This document shows positions 8,638 through 16,168 of a DNA stretch of 34,320 nt, piece after piece (position 1 is the first letter of the stretch; each line of letters begins with the position of its first letter). The position numbers and the translations under genes were made by a program. A model generated the notes under the pieces. The model did not search any database. It was not told the origin of the DNA and saw only the letters and a list, made by a program, of their open reading frames with translations. The DNA comes from a virus: IMG/VR virus record IMGVR_UViG_3300021599_002674, positions 1 to 34,320 of that record; one strand, given 5' to 3'.

Positions 8638-9435
8638 TTATAATTTTGTTCCACAAGAAGGACAAAATTTATGTTCCTTCTTTTGTTTTTTACCACATTC
8701 AGGACAATAGTTTCTAATTTCATCTACCTCGATGTTTTTTGTACTTGCAGGTTCAATTTTAAACTTAATTGTATGTGATGTGTGATAATTAAATTGTTCG
8801 TATGAATTGGTAAAAGATTGATCGGATTCATCACCCTTTTCAACCCTACCCGTTTCAATTGTCTTTTTTGGTCCTCTTAATAATGTACTTGATGTATCAA
8901 ATTTACTTCTAAAAGTATCTGAAGTAACAGAACTTGTATAAGTTGAGTTATAATTACTAAGATTAGTTGTTCCATATGTAACTCCTCCTGTTGTAGTAAT
9001 CGTTGTTCCAAATTGTGGAACATAACCAATATTACTTGGACTACCGTACAATGTTCTTCCACCTAAATAGAAATTATTCACAACTTGTTGTTCATCATAG
9101 AACTCAATTAATACATTTCCATTTAAATCGATTGCAGACCTATTTTCAGACGTGTCTTTTACTTTGTAGGTACTGAACTCAAACTTGTTATTGGAGTCAA
9201 GGAAACGTTCTAAAAACACTCTCTGTCCTGGTTTTAATACAATACCACCTGTGGATATGTATTCACCATTCAATTTGATTTTACAGAGAACCGTTTTGTT
9301 TTTTGGATTATGGATTTCGAATTCGAAGTTGTCTTTATCGTTAAGGAAGACAACGTGTCCATTATAGACTTTTAATCTCGACTTTTTCTTTGTGATGTGC
9401 GCAGTCGGCTTGCCCACTTGTGTTGCGTAATTCAT
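8638..9435 (-). CDS. Zinc-ribbon protein with beta-domain
   Basis: 265 aa. The N-terminal 115 residues form a beta-rich domain (VVFLNDKDNFEFEIHNPKNK; CKIKLNGEYISTGGIVLKPG; VFLERFLDSNNKFEFSTYKV) known from viral and cellular proteins of unknown function. The middle is a low-complexity Ser/Thr/Gly stretch. The last 25 residues are a zinc ribbon with two CxxC pairs (YCPECGKKQKKEHKFCPSCG). The protein probably binds nucleic acid or a protein partner through the ribbon. A 135-nt untranslated region lies upstream, with a TATTTAT box at 9540-9546. Confidence 0.68.
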   Translation of the reverse strand: MNYATQVGKPTAHITKKKSRLKVYNGHVVFLNDKDNFEFEIHNPKNKTVLCKIKLNGEYISTGGIVLKPGQRVFLERFLDSNNKFEFSTYKVKDTSENRSAIDLNGNVLIEFYDEQQVVNNFYLGGRTLYGSPSNIGYVPQFGTTITTTGGVTYGTTNLSNYNSTYTSSVTSDTFRSKFDTSSTLLRGPKKTIETGRVEKGDESDQSFTNSYEQFNYHTSHTIKFKIEPASTKNIEVDEIRNYCPECGKKQKKEHKFCPSCGTKL

Positions 9436-9570
9436 TTTGTTTAATTTTATATTAGCTTATGACTACGTTACCAATACCTTTGTATCCGTGAATACTCTAC
9501 AGCCATTTAGACTGGGGACTGATAAACTAAAATCTAAAAATAAATATAATGAGGATTAGTTTGAAATCAA
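9436..9570 (-). other. Gene-free leader region of the zinc-ribbon gene
   Basis: 135 nt between two minus-strand genes. On the minus strand a TATTTAT box (9540-9546) would give a leader of roughly 95 nt, unusually long here. Within it the words CAGTC and GGTATTGGTAACG repeat or mirror parts of each other, which could form structure. No ORF is seen. Confidence 0.35.
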
Positions 9571-10680
9571 TTATTTGGTTACCACTTTAGAACCACAAGA
9601 ATTAATTGTTACCAAAACTTTGACTTCATCTTTTTCTCTTGGAGTTGCCGATTCATAGGTAAATTTCTCTCCATTACCATTTGTAACAATAATAGTACCA
9701 ACACCTTCATGACAACCAGTTCCCCAATTAGGGAAACTATATCCTAATGGATTCCAACACTTTGCACTAACAGTGAAAGTAGTTTTTCCACCTTCTAGTA
9801 ATTGTGTGGCAATTTCGGGAGTAATAATAAATTTATTATATCTTGAACTACTTCTTTTAGGTCCATTATTATAGTAATCCAGTTCTTTATTCGTATTTAC
9901 ATAATCGTTATTTAAACTAGCGAATGGTTTACCATCATCTCTTGTTAAGAGAATGTCATTGATGAAAATTTTATAAACTGCAGCGTTACAATTGTGATTA
10001 TTTTTGGTGTAATTAACCTCAATTGTCATATTATCCAAACACTTTTTTTCTTCAGGTATCTGTTCTATTTCTTCGTTCAAAGTTATATTCACACGAATAT
10101 ATTGTTCACTGGCATATTTTTCGGCAATATCTTTACAACTTGATTGTCTACAAGCATAAAACTTTTTTGCACAACCTGTTCTAATTTCTTTTTCAGTACA
10201 AAGATATTTTTCACCGTTAGGTTGTATAAATGTTTGTCCCACCCATGGAGTTTTACCTATCGTAATAGGATTAACAGTAAATTGGGGTAGTGATGCCAAC
10301 AAACCCGAATCGACGTAGGATTTTAATTGGTCTGTAATGTATTGTGTAATTGATGTCTGTCTTTTTTGGGCTAACCATCCTTGTGTTTTACCTTGATCTT
10401 CTTTAGTTTCTATGTCATTATTTGGTATTTGGGACTCTCCTGAAGACATTTCAACATTGACCACAAAAGTTTTACCTTTGGAAGATTTTAAATATTCAGT
10501 TATTTTTTCTATTTCAGGTACTAAATCAGTTAAATATTTTACACTGTGATACCCTGCAGGGAATGTAATCACCTTATCAATAACTAATGGGGATCTGGCA
10601 ACTTCTTTTTGTTCTGAAATCAACTTATATTGACGTAATATGTTAATCCTTTCACTTTCACTAATAATTAATCCACCCAT
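9571..10680 (-). CDS. Putative virion/cell-surface-type protein with ISES module and Cys-rich body
   Basis: 369 aa. Residues 6-23 read ISESERINILRQYKLISE, one of the [LI][ST]ES...x-E modules. Residues about 60-125 (KGKTFVVNVEMSSGESQIPN … TQGWLAQKRQTSITQYI) weakly resemble the C-terminal half of OmpA-like peptidoglycan-binding domains (QKR...I..YI). The middle has paired cysteines (CTEKEIRTGCAKKFYACRQSSC) and the C-terminus is beta-rich with more cysteines. No signal peptide is visible. The TATTTAT box 12 nt upstream suggests late expression. A structural or internal head protein is possible; the OmpA similarity is weak and needs a profile search. Confidence 0.55.
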   Translation of the reverse strand: MGGLIISESERINILRQYKLISEQKEVARSPLVIDKVITFPAGYHSVKYLTDLVPEIEKITEYLKSSKGKTFVVNVEMSSGESQIPNNDIETKEDQGKTQGWLAQKRQTSITQYITDQLKSYVDSGLLASLPQFTVNPITIGKTPWVGQTFIQPNGEKYLCTEKEIRTGCAKKFYACRQSSCKDIAEKYASEQYIRVNITLNEEIEQIPEEKKCLDNMTIEVNYTKNNHNCNAAVYKIFINDILLTRDDGKPFASLNNDYVNTNKELDYYNNGPKRSSSRYNKFIITPEIATQLLEGGKTTFTVSAKCWNPLGYSFPNWGTGCHEGVGTIIVTNGNGEKFTYESATPREKDEVKVLVTINSCGSKVVTK

Positions 10681-10692
10681 TATTTTTTATTT

Positions 10693-10699
10693 ATAAATA
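10693..10699 (-). promoter_or_regulatory. Candidate late promoter box (sense TATTTAT), 12 nt before ATG
   Basis: It lies in the near-palindrome TATTTATAAATA at 10688-10699, which carries the box on both strands. The minus-strand copy is 12 nt from the ATG at 10680. Confidence 0.5.
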
Positions 10700-10715
10700 T
10701 CTTTTAATTAAAGTA

Positions 10716-10747
10716 TTTGTGTTTTTTTGAAAAAAACACTATCTTAG
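10716..10747 (+). promoter_or_regulatory. Host-type (Bacteroidota) promoter of the lipoprotein gene
   Basis: TTTG at 10716-10719 and TATCTTAG at 10740-10747, spacer exactly 20 nt. The second box has one mismatch to TAnnTTTG. Confidence 0.55.
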
Positions 10748-10766
10748 CTGAAATTATTAAAGATTT

Positions 10767-10994
10767 ATGAAGAAAATATTTTTATCAATTTGTGTCGGAT
10801 TATTTTTTATCACAACATCATGTTCAAACAAAGTATTATACAATAGCTACTTGGTTAATCATCGTAAGTATAATATGAAACAAGTTTTTAATTATCCGTC
10901 CAATGTAAAATTTTGGTCCGTACAAGATTCTTCAACATACCAAATGATTGACACTTTAAAATATCGAGTAACTTATAGTAAGTTGGGTAAATAA
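10767..10994 (+). CDS. Small lipoprotein
   Basis: 75 aa. It has an N-terminal signal peptide (MKKIFLSICVGLFFITTSCS) with a lipobox ending in Cys19, so signal peptidase II processing and lipid attachment are expected. The mature part is about 56 residues, polar, with no recognised domain. Phage lipoproteins are often superinfection-exclusion or lysis-related proteins, but nothing here separates these roles. It is a monocistronic unit between a host-type promoter and a strong terminator, typical of an accessory or early-expressed gene. Confidence 0.72.
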   Translation: MKKIFLSICVGLFFITTSCSNKVLYNSYLVNHRKYNMKQVFNYPSNVKFWSVQDSSTYQMIDTLKYRVTYSKLGK

Positions 10995-10995
10995 A

Positions 10996-11024
10996 AAAAA
11001 GGGTCCCTTTTGAGGACCCTTTTG
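10996..11024. terminator. Bidirectional intrinsic terminator
   Basis: AAAAGGGTCC, 7-nt loop, GGACCCTTTT. It ends the lipoprotein gene (+) and lies just beyond the capsid gene remnant on the minus strand. Confidence 0.85.
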
Positions 11025-11041
11025 TATTGTTAGATAATTGA

Positions 11042-11128
11042 TTATCTCAATTCTCTTAAGTCGAAAGTTCTAACTCCATCAACTGTAATTCTACCGTAGA
11101 ATCTGTTGTTCACCATCTTCTTAGCGTA
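11042..11128 (-). pseudogene. 23: Displaced C-terminus of the major capsid protein
   Basis: Reading on past the capsid stop in the +1 frame gives YAKKMVNNRFYGRITVDG, then VRTFDLRELR and a stop at 11042-11044. This looks like the natural C-terminus of a gp23-type capsid protein, and no other gene occupies these 87 nt. Between the in-frame end (…YFPANQVLLR) and this tail, the usual gp23 segment containing GYKG and YAPY-type motifs is missing, by my estimate about 40-45 residues. This looks like a deletion that also shifts the frame. Confidence 0.7.
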
Positions 11129-12719
11129 ATAACACTTGGTTAGCAGGGAAGTAAGGATCTCTATACACTTGGTAACGTCCAGCTAAAGTACCAACTCTTT
11201 CAATACCCATGTTGTATTGATCTTGCTCAGGAGCTGCGTTTGAAACGTGGAAATACTCCAAGTCATCAAAAATAGCACTGATTTCAGAAGATACAACGAT
11301 CCAGTTTGCTCCACCTCTTAAAGTAGATTTGTGGATTTGAGCTGAAATTTGGTTGATTGCTGTAATCAACGTTTGGTTCCAATCTTTTTGAGTGTAAGGA
11401 ACTGCGTTGTTACCTAATTGCTTCCATCCGTTGTAGTTCCATCTTAAGTTCCAAGATGCACCTTTTCTAAGATCTCTCAAGATTTCTCTGTCGATTTCTG
11501 CTGCAACTTGCTCAGATAATAAAGCTGTTAATTCAGCTTCAGCATCGATGTTGTGGAATGCCGCAACGTCTTGAGCCAATTCAGGTGACCATTGTGCTCT
11601 TAACTTTCTTTCTGTAACAGAAACTGTTACTGCTTGAAGGTCAAAAGAAACCTCACCTAATCTGTCTTCAAATTCCATTTCTTTGTACACTCTGTACTTA
11701 CACTTAAACGCTTGGTTGTAAGCTGTAGCAACAGTTGTTGTGTAACCTGAGTAACCATCTAATGATGTTGAAGTAACTTCACAAGGAACTTGTAAGTCAG
11801 CCTCTAAGTAGATAACACCGTTAGCGTCACAAACGTTATTGTAAGAACCACCATTTCCTGTTGAAGGGAATGTAGTTGTTGATTGACCACCGTATTGAAC
11901 GATACCCTTACCATAAACTTGAGTTACAACTCTGAATAATACTGGTGAAGATACACCAGAGAATCCGTTTGCTGTAGCGTTAGTGATTGGTAATACTTGT
12001 AATGAAGCTAAGAAAGCTTCTGTATCTTGTTCGTTACCATCTGGTCCGATTAATTGACCTTGACCTGCTGATTGGAAACCAGATAAAGCCATGATAACTT
12101 TTCTGTAAGTACCCGCTGCGTATCCTGATTGGATTAATGCGTTACCAGCTGAATCCCAAACTTGAGTTGACGCTGTGTAAGTCATTGCAGAGAAAGTACC
12201 TTTAGAGTAATCGAAAAGACCTGGAGGATCCAAATCTGGTTCGTTACCTTCATAGAAAAGATCGTATAAATCTTTATCGTTTTGGTTATATCCAGCTTGT
12301 TGAGATGCAGGACCATTTGGTGAACCATACGGTGCGTAGTGATCTCCACCATCTTGAGGTAATAACTCGTCAGGTGATTGATATCTTTGGATATGAGGTA
12401 CAAAGTAGAATAATTTACCGATTGGTAAGTTCATTGCTTGTACTGATACGATATCGTTAGCTAATAATTTAGAGAAAACTCTTCTAACGATTGGGAAAAC
12501 TACAGTTTCGAAAGAACCTGATGAGTCTGTTGTTGCAGCTTCATTGATCAAATATGATGCTTGGTTCTCAAATAACTGAGCTACGTTTTCCTTTTGGTGA
12601 CCTTTAAGACCTTCTAAAAAGCCTAATTTGTCCCATTTGTTGATTGTGTCTTCTTTGATAACTTTAAGGTGCTTAAGACCGATGTTACCAACAAGACCTG
12701 ATTCTAATAATGGTTTCAT
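11121..12719 (-). CDS. 23: Major capsid protein, T4 gp23-like (C-terminus disrupted)
   Basis: 532 aa as read. The N-terminal 60 residues are a removable propiece ending in ASYLINE, after which AATTDSSGSFETVVFPIVRR matches the mature start of gp23 proteins; cleavage after Glu60 by the gp21 protease is expected. The core contains VSVTERKLRAQWSPELAQDV, HNIDAEAELTALLSEQ and EIDREILRDLRKGA, all typical of gp23. The end (GTLAGRYQVYRDPYFPANQVLLR) stops where the family normally continues, and the true tail is found out of frame at 11042-11128. The start overlaps the end of gp22 and has no late box of its own within view, odd for the most abundant late protein. Confidence 0.93.
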   Translation of the reverse strand: MKPLLESGLVGNIGLKHLKVIKEDTINKWDKLGFLEGLKGHQKENVAQLFENQASYLINEAATTDSSGSFETVVFPIVRRVFSKLLANDIVSVQAMNLPIGKLFYFVPHIQRYQSPDELLPQDGGDHYAPYGSPNGPASQQAGYNQNDKDLYDLFYEGNEPDLDPPGLFDYSKGTFSAMTYTASTQVWDSAGNALIQSGYAAGTYRKVIMALSGFQSAGQGQLIGPDGNEQDTEAFLASLQVLPITNATANGFSGVSSPVLFRVVTQVYGKGIVQYGGQSTTTFPSTGNGGSYNNVCDANGVIYLEADLQVPCEVTSTSLDGYSGYTTTVATAYNQAFKCKYRVYKEMEFEDRLGEVSFDLQAVTVSVTERKLRAQWSPELAQDVAAFHNIDAEAELTALLSEQVAAEIDREILRDLRKGASWNLRWNYNGWKQLGNNAVPYTQKDWNQTLITAINQISAQIHKSTLRGGANWIVVSSEISAIFDDLEYFHVSNAAPEQDQYNMGIERVGTLAGRYQVYRDPYFPANQVLLR

Positions 12720-13239
12720 GACCTAACTCATCTTTTAGAGTTTTGTATAGATTTTTAGATTCTTTTAAACTTTCAACTCCGTCGAATCTTCTTAAGATGT
12801 TAATCTTTTCTTTCTTAGTTGTTGAATGCTCTGTAAATAATCTTGTAGCGTATGCCAAATTCGAATTGAATATTGCAACTTCATTAAGTTTAGATCTAAA
12901 AATGTTAAGTGCTTTTCTGTACTCTTCATTCTTTTCTCTTAATTGTTTTACTTCTTCTTCAACAGATTCTTTTTGAACACCACCTTTACCATAAACATAG
13001 TTTCTGTTATTAGTGACACCCTTTCTTAAACCTCTTGATCCGTCTTCAGAACCAAAACCATATGTACGTGCAGCTTCTTTAGTTTCTCTCTTTTCGAATT
13101 TAGCGTCATCTCTACGTGATTTTGTTGAATCAAGTTTCTTAGAAGCCATTTTACCATGCTTCATAGATAACTTTTCATCTTCTCTATCGTCGTATCCTTG
13201 ACCTTCTTTAGTTTCAACTTTTTTAGCTTTACCTACCAA
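12685..13239 (-). CDS. 22: gp22-like scaffold protein, C-terminal fragment
   Basis: 184 aa, read from a Met created at a tandem duplication. It begins MVGKAKKVETKEGQG, repeating the last residues of the upstream fragment (MVGKAKKV), then continues as a basic linker (SMKHGKMASKKLDSTKSRRD) and a coiled coil (EEEVKQLREKNEEYRKALNI; LYKTLKDELGH) typical of the C-terminal half of T4-like scaffold proteins. Removing one copy of the 23-bp repeat at 13216-13261 joins it in frame to the 13233-14246 fragment. The last 11 codons run into the capsid gene in another frame. It is not an independent gene in my reading. Confidence 0.75.
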   Translation of the reverse strand: MVGKAKKVETKEGQGYDDREDEKLSMKHGKMASKKLDSTKSRRDDAKFEKRETKEAARTYGFGSEDGSRGLRKGVTNNRNYVYGKGGVQKESVEEEVKQLREKNEEYRKALNIFRSKLNEVAIFNSNLAYATRLFTEHSTTKKEKINILRRFDGVESLKESKNLYKTLKDELGHETIIRIRSCW

Positions 13240-13261
13240 ACTTTTTTAGCTTTACCTACCA
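13216..13261. repeat. 23-bp tandem duplication inside gp22
   Basis: Two perfect adjacent copies at 13216-13238 and 13239-13261 (the unit begins AACTTTTTTAGC and ends CTACCA). As 23 is not a multiple of 3, the second copy shifts the frame and ends the N-terminal gp22 fragment with a stop at 13233. Confidence 0.97.
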
Positions 13262-14246
13262 TGTTTTCGCCCTTCTTGTAATCGAACTTAGGTTTACCCA
13301 TACCAACGCCTTTTGTTCCTTGCTTCATTTTCTTTGGTGATTTATATTCTGTTTCACCGTCATATTTGAAGTCAGGCTTTCCCATGCCAACACCCTTAGG
13401 TTTAATTGCCATTTTAGCCTCTTTTACTCCGACTCTTTTATGGTCGTAAGATTCTTCCATTTCATCTTCCTCATACATTTCTGATTCCATCTCAATGTCT
13501 AATTCAGAATCCATAGATTGTTCACCCATTTCTGAGTCAACGTCGATTGACATTCCACCCATTGGGTCGATGTCATCATCTTCAGCCATTTCGTCATCCA
13601 TCTCTATCTCATAAACAATCTCGTCCATTTCATCGTCTTCATCTTCATCTTCTTCAAGGTGAGAATCTCCGTCGAATAATTTGTTAACGATCATATCTAT
13701 GTCAGCATCTGCACCCATGTCAGAACCCATTTCAGAATCCATGTCTAATTCCATGTCTTCTTCATCAAGTTCGTCATCCATAGACTCTTCCATTTCTTCT
13801 GATTCGCCTAATTTAACTAAGTACTCAGCATCTTGATTGTTATCAGTGATGTGAATATCTTCACCGTCTTTTTTAACGATGATACCATCTTCTTCGCCCA
13901 TAGCCTTAAAAATTTTAAGTATTTCGTCGTCAGATGCTCCTGTTAAATCGATTGGTTCTTCAGAATCAAAGTCGTCAGATGCATCAAGATCCATTTCGAT
14001 CTCGTCTTCATCTTCGTTATCAACATCCATATCCATGTCTTCTTCATCAGAATCCATATCCATTTCAGTATCTAAGTCTAACTCAACCTCATCTTCTTCT
14101 TGTTCAGATAGAGATTCTTTTACTAATTGACTGATTTCTTCCTTCATAGTAGAAGCAAGTATTCCTTTTGCATTTTGGGCAATAGCCTCTTCAACATTTC
14201 TCATTTGAATAAGCGCCTCTTCAACAATTGATTTATTTTCTTGCAT
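13233..14246 (-). CDS. 22: gp22-like prohead scaffold/core protein, N-terminal part
   Basis: 337 aa as read, interrupted at the duplication. The N-terminus is helical (SIVEEALIQMRNVEEAIAQN … MKEEISQLVKESLSEQEEDE). Residues 50-265 are extremely acidic with Asp/Glu/Met/Ser repeats (EMDMDSDEEDMDMDVDNEDE). The C-terminal part is basic with three KGVGMGKPxF-type repeats and PKKMKQG. It lies directly before gp23 and after gp21, as in T4, where gp22 forms the inner scaffold that gp21 degrades. Corrected for the duplication the protein would be about 510 aa, longer than T4 gp22 (269 aa). A TATTTAT box lies 23 nt upstream. Confidence 0.8.
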   Translation of the reverse strand: MQENKSIVEEALIQMRNVEEAIAQNAKGILASTMKEEISQLVKESLSEQEEDEVELDLDTEMDMDSDEEDMDMDVDNEDEDEIEMDLDASDDFDSEEPIDLTGASDDEILKIFKAMGEEDGIIVKKDGEDIHITDNNQDAEYLVKLGESEEMEESMDDELDEEDMELDMDSEMGSDMGADADIDMIVNKLFDGDSHLEEDEDEDDEMDEIVYEIEMDDEMAEDDDIDPMGGMSIDVDSEMGEQSMDSELDIEMESEMYEEDEMEESYDHKRVGVKEAKMAIKPKGVGMGKPDFKYDGETEYKSPKKMKQGTKGVGMGKPKFDYKKGENMVGKAKKVW

Positions 14247-14269
14247 AGAAAAATTATTATTTTATCCTA

Positions 14270-14276
14270 ATAAATA
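14270..14276 (-). promoter_or_regulatory. Candidate late promoter box (sense TATTTAT), 23 nt before ATG
   Basis: It is upstream of gp22 and probably also drives gp23, which has no box of its own. Confidence 0.45.
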
Positions 14277-14295
14277 GTGTCTAAATGGAAAAAAA

Positions 14296-14607
14296 TTAAA
14301 CTGTATACAGTGATAACCCTGTTTTTGTGAAATTTGTAATACTTGCTGATGGATAATTAGTATTAACCCATGACAAAACATTGTTTGCAGATGTATCAAA
14401 TACTAAGTATTGAGTATTTGTTGAACTCTCATTTAGAGTTAAATTATATCCGCCTCCTAATTCGTTGTTAACTACAACATTGGAAACTGATAATGGGGAA
14501 ACACCGTATTGTGTTAAACCTAATGATGTTGCTGCGGTAATTCCTTCTTCGATTGTACCGTTTTGAATAACCTTATTTACGTCGCTGCTTGATATTAATA
14601 TATTCAT
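14296..14607 (-). CDS. Small hypothetical protein in head module
   Basis: 103 aa, not recognised. It is Ser/Asn/Val-rich with beta strands (GGGYNLTLNESSTNTQYLVF; VLSWVNTNYPSASITNFTKT) and no cysteines. It sits between gp21/DUF4494 and gp22 with its own candidate late box 13 nt upstream and a terminator before it, so it is probably a separately expressed late protein, possibly a head decoration or minor head component. Position is the only evidence for that. Confidence 0.58.
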   Translation of the reverse strand: MNILISSSDVNKVIQNGTIEEGITAATSLGLTQYGVSPLSVSNVVVNNELGGGYNLTLNESSTNTQYLVFDTSANNVLSWVNTNYPSASITNFTKTGLSLYTV

Positions 14608-14620
14608 ATTCTTTTACTCT

Positions 14621-14627
14621 ATAAATA
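14621..14627 (-). promoter_or_regulatory. Candidate late promoter box (sense TATTTAT), 13 nt before ATG
   Basis: The sense strand reads TATTTAT, AGAGTAAAAGAAT, ATG (14607). A-rich long-spacer class. Confidence 0.52.
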
Positions 14628-14642
14628 TATCCAGACAAAAAA

Positions 14643-14663
14643 AAAGTGGTCTGAGACCACTTT
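14643..14663 (-). terminator. Intrinsic terminator after the DUF4494-like gene
   Basis: AAAGTGGTC, TGA loop, GACCACTTT, a perfect 9-bp stem followed on the minus strand by a run of T. It separates the gp21/DUF4494 unit from the next late promoter. Confidence 0.83.
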
Positions 14664-14671
14664 ATTCTTTT

Positions 14672-14881
14672 TTAATCAATTACTTCGTCAATTTTACTTT
14701 CAGATACTGAAGTTATTCTCCACTCATGTGAGAAACCTTCATACTTCTTAGTTACCTTTGCTTCTACATCGGTAACCGAAAACCCTTTAACAAGTTTTTC
14801 TTCTCTAATCTTTTTAATTTTACCAGAATTTTCATCAGGTAAATCATAAGTAATTTTTGCTACAAAATATTTTTCGTCCAT
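14672..14881 (-). CDS. DUF4494-like small protein
   Basis: 69 aa. The pattern YFVAKITYDLPDENSGKIKK, then EEKLVKGFSVTDVEAKVTKK fits DUF4494, a small domain found almost only in Bacteroidota and their phages. The function of the family is unknown. It follows gp21 by 6 nt and is closed by a strong terminator, so it is co-transcribed with the prohead protease. Its taxonomic restriction supports the host inference. Confidence 0.66.
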   Translation of the reverse strand: MDEKYFVAKITYDLPDENSGKIKKIREEKLVKGFSVTDVEAKVTKKYEGFSHEWRITSVSESKIDEVID

Positions 14882-14887
14882 AATGTT

Positions 14888-15607
14888 TTATTTATCCAAA
14901 TAATCGGATAATTTTTTCATTAAATCAATAGACTTACCCGCATCTCCTTGAATAGAACCTGACATTATTTTTTCTTCATCTAAATTCTCTTCATATTTTA
15001 ATCTATCTTCAGGGTTAGCAAATAAATACGCTCCTGGCGTTGATGGAGATGATACTAAATCGAAACAAATCAATTCGAAGTCATCTTGTACTTCATTTCT
15101 TTCTCCCACCTTTTTTAAGGACCCTACACCTCTTGATGATACTCCCATAGTAACTCCTTGTCTCATTAAGTTAGCAGCAATATCTCCTTTAGTTGATACG
15201 ATACCGCTCTCATGAAATCCTGGTGATGTTAATAATTTTAACTTACCCATTAAAATGTTTCCTTCCCACCAAATATCGGTGATAATATGGGCAACTCTAT
15301 CAAGGTCAATTAGTGAAGATTCTGGGTGGTTTAATTCTGATGTTGATAAACCTTTAGATATAGTTTTTTTATATCTATCAGCTTCTCTCTTTAATATTCT
15401 TTCAGGGTAAAATCTTCCGTTTCTGTTAGGCGTGTTGTATTTCTGTAAAACCGCATAGAATTCAAACGGTTTTTTATAGTCCAACATGTTACTCTCTTTA
15501 AACACAGACTCATTAAGTATGTCCGTAGGAGAAACATATCCCGCGTCCATTTCAATCAAAATTCCTTTTCCTGATTCATTAGGACCAAGTATACGTAATT
15601 CTTTCAT
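14888..15607 (-). CDS. 21: Prohead core protease, T4 gp21-like
   Basis: 239 aa, close to T4 gp21 (212 aa). It has the serine-protease hallmarks of the family: NRNGRFYPERIL near residue 62, STSELNHPE with catalytic His94, and TMGVSSRGVGS with the nucleophile Ser157 or Ser158, then a C-terminal LVSSPSTPGAYL segment typical of the fold. It would cut prohead proteins after hydrophobic-x-Glu, including gp23 after Glu60 and the gp22 scaffold. ILNE and FKE near residues 33-38 are possible self-cleavage sites. A late box lies 13 nt upstream, overlapping the stop of the preceding gene. Confidence 0.93.
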   Translation of the reverse strand: MKELRILGPNESGKGILIEMDAGYVSPTDILNESVFKESNMLDYKKPFEFYAVLQKYNTPNRNGRFYPERILKREADRYKKTISKGLSTSELNHPESSLIDLDRVAHIITDIWWEGNILMGKLKLLTSPGFHESGIVSTKGDIAANLMRQGVTMGVSSRGVGSLKKVGERNEVQDDFELICFDLVSSPSTPGAYLFANPEDRLKYEENLDEEKIMSGSIQGDAGKSIDLMKKLSDYLDK

Positions 15608-15618
15608 TTAAACTTTTT

Positions 15619-16083
15619 CTATAAATATACTTGCGGCTCTGATTTGTTAATATTTCCGTTTTTTGTTAATGTAAAATCAAAATAAGAATTATTATTAAAA
15701 TTTTCATTATTGATTTTTTGTACGATTTTTTTGATGGAGTCTTTAACTTGTGTAGACTTGAAATCCAACTCTAATAATGTAAAAAGATTAATTTCTAAAT
15801 TAAGAAATGATTTTTTACCGTAAACAATTCCGCTAGTTCTAAGATCAAGATCTACGATTGTTTTTTCTTCATATAAGTTTCTATCAAGATTATTGTATAC
15901 TGAATGTTTTATTTCTCTACTAAGGTTACAGACAACTCTATTCCAATTGTCTGATGATATTTTGGGATTAACCCATGATTGTATGTTTATGTATATTGAT
16001 TTTAGATTCTTGGAATCGACTGTTCCAAAATTAACTTTTAAGGATTCGAAATTATTTATTCTCGACGTTTTTCCTTTCTTCAT
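15619..16083 (-). CDS. Hypothetical protein between portal and prohead protease
   Basis: 154 aa. The pattern RINNFESLKVNFGTVDSKNL, then IYINIQSWVNPKISSDNW and NLSREIKHSVYNNLD, VDLDLRTSGIVYGKKSFLNL recalls a conserved hypothetical protein I associate with T4-like phages of this type; function unknown. It lies where T4 has small prohead core genes (67/68), but no similarity to them can be seen. Unlike its late neighbours it has a host-type promoter (16118-16149), which argues for early expression and against a simple structural role. Confidence 0.58.
   Translation of the reverse strand: MKKGKTSRINNFESLKVNFGTVDSKNLKSIYINIQSWVNPKISSDNWNRVVCNLSREIKHSVYNNLDRNLYEEKTIVDLDLRTSGIVYGKKSFLNLEINLFTLLELDFKSTQVKDSIKKIVQKINNENFNNNSYFDFTLTKNGNINKSEPQVYL
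15621..15627 (-). promoter_or_regulatory. Candidate late promoter box of gp21 (sense TATTTAT), 13 nt before ATG
   Basis: The sense strand reads TATTTAT, AGAAAAAGTTTAA, ATG (15607). A-rich long-spacer class. It overlaps the stop codon of the upstream gene. Confidence 0.55.
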
Positions 16084-16117
16084 TATGTTTCATGTTATAA
16101 AAGTTTATTTGTTTGTA

Positions 16118-16149
16118 TAAACATAGAAAATTTTACACCATTAGTCAAA
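16118..16149 (-). promoter_or_regulatory. Host-type (Bacteroidota) promoter
   Basis: On the minus strand TTTG (16149-16146), 20 nt, TATGTTTA (16125-16118). One mismatch to TAnnTTTG. Drives the 15619-16083 gene. Confidence 0.6.
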
Positions 16150-16168
16150 AAATGACGAATCTAAAATA

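Noticed and set aside
11042-11128. Programmed ribosomal frameshift in gp23
   Set aside because: No slippery heptamer or downstream structure was seen, and a simple shift would still leave conserved capsid sequence missing, so deletion or assembly error fits better.
13216-13261. Phage attachment site or IS target duplication
   Set aside because: The repeat is directly tandem inside a scaffold gene, with no inserted element and no integrase or transposase in the window.
13879-14134. Plus-strand Ser-rich open frames opposite gp22
   Set aside because: They mirror the acidic Asp/Glu/Met codons of gp22 on the other strand and have no independent promoter or protein-like composition.
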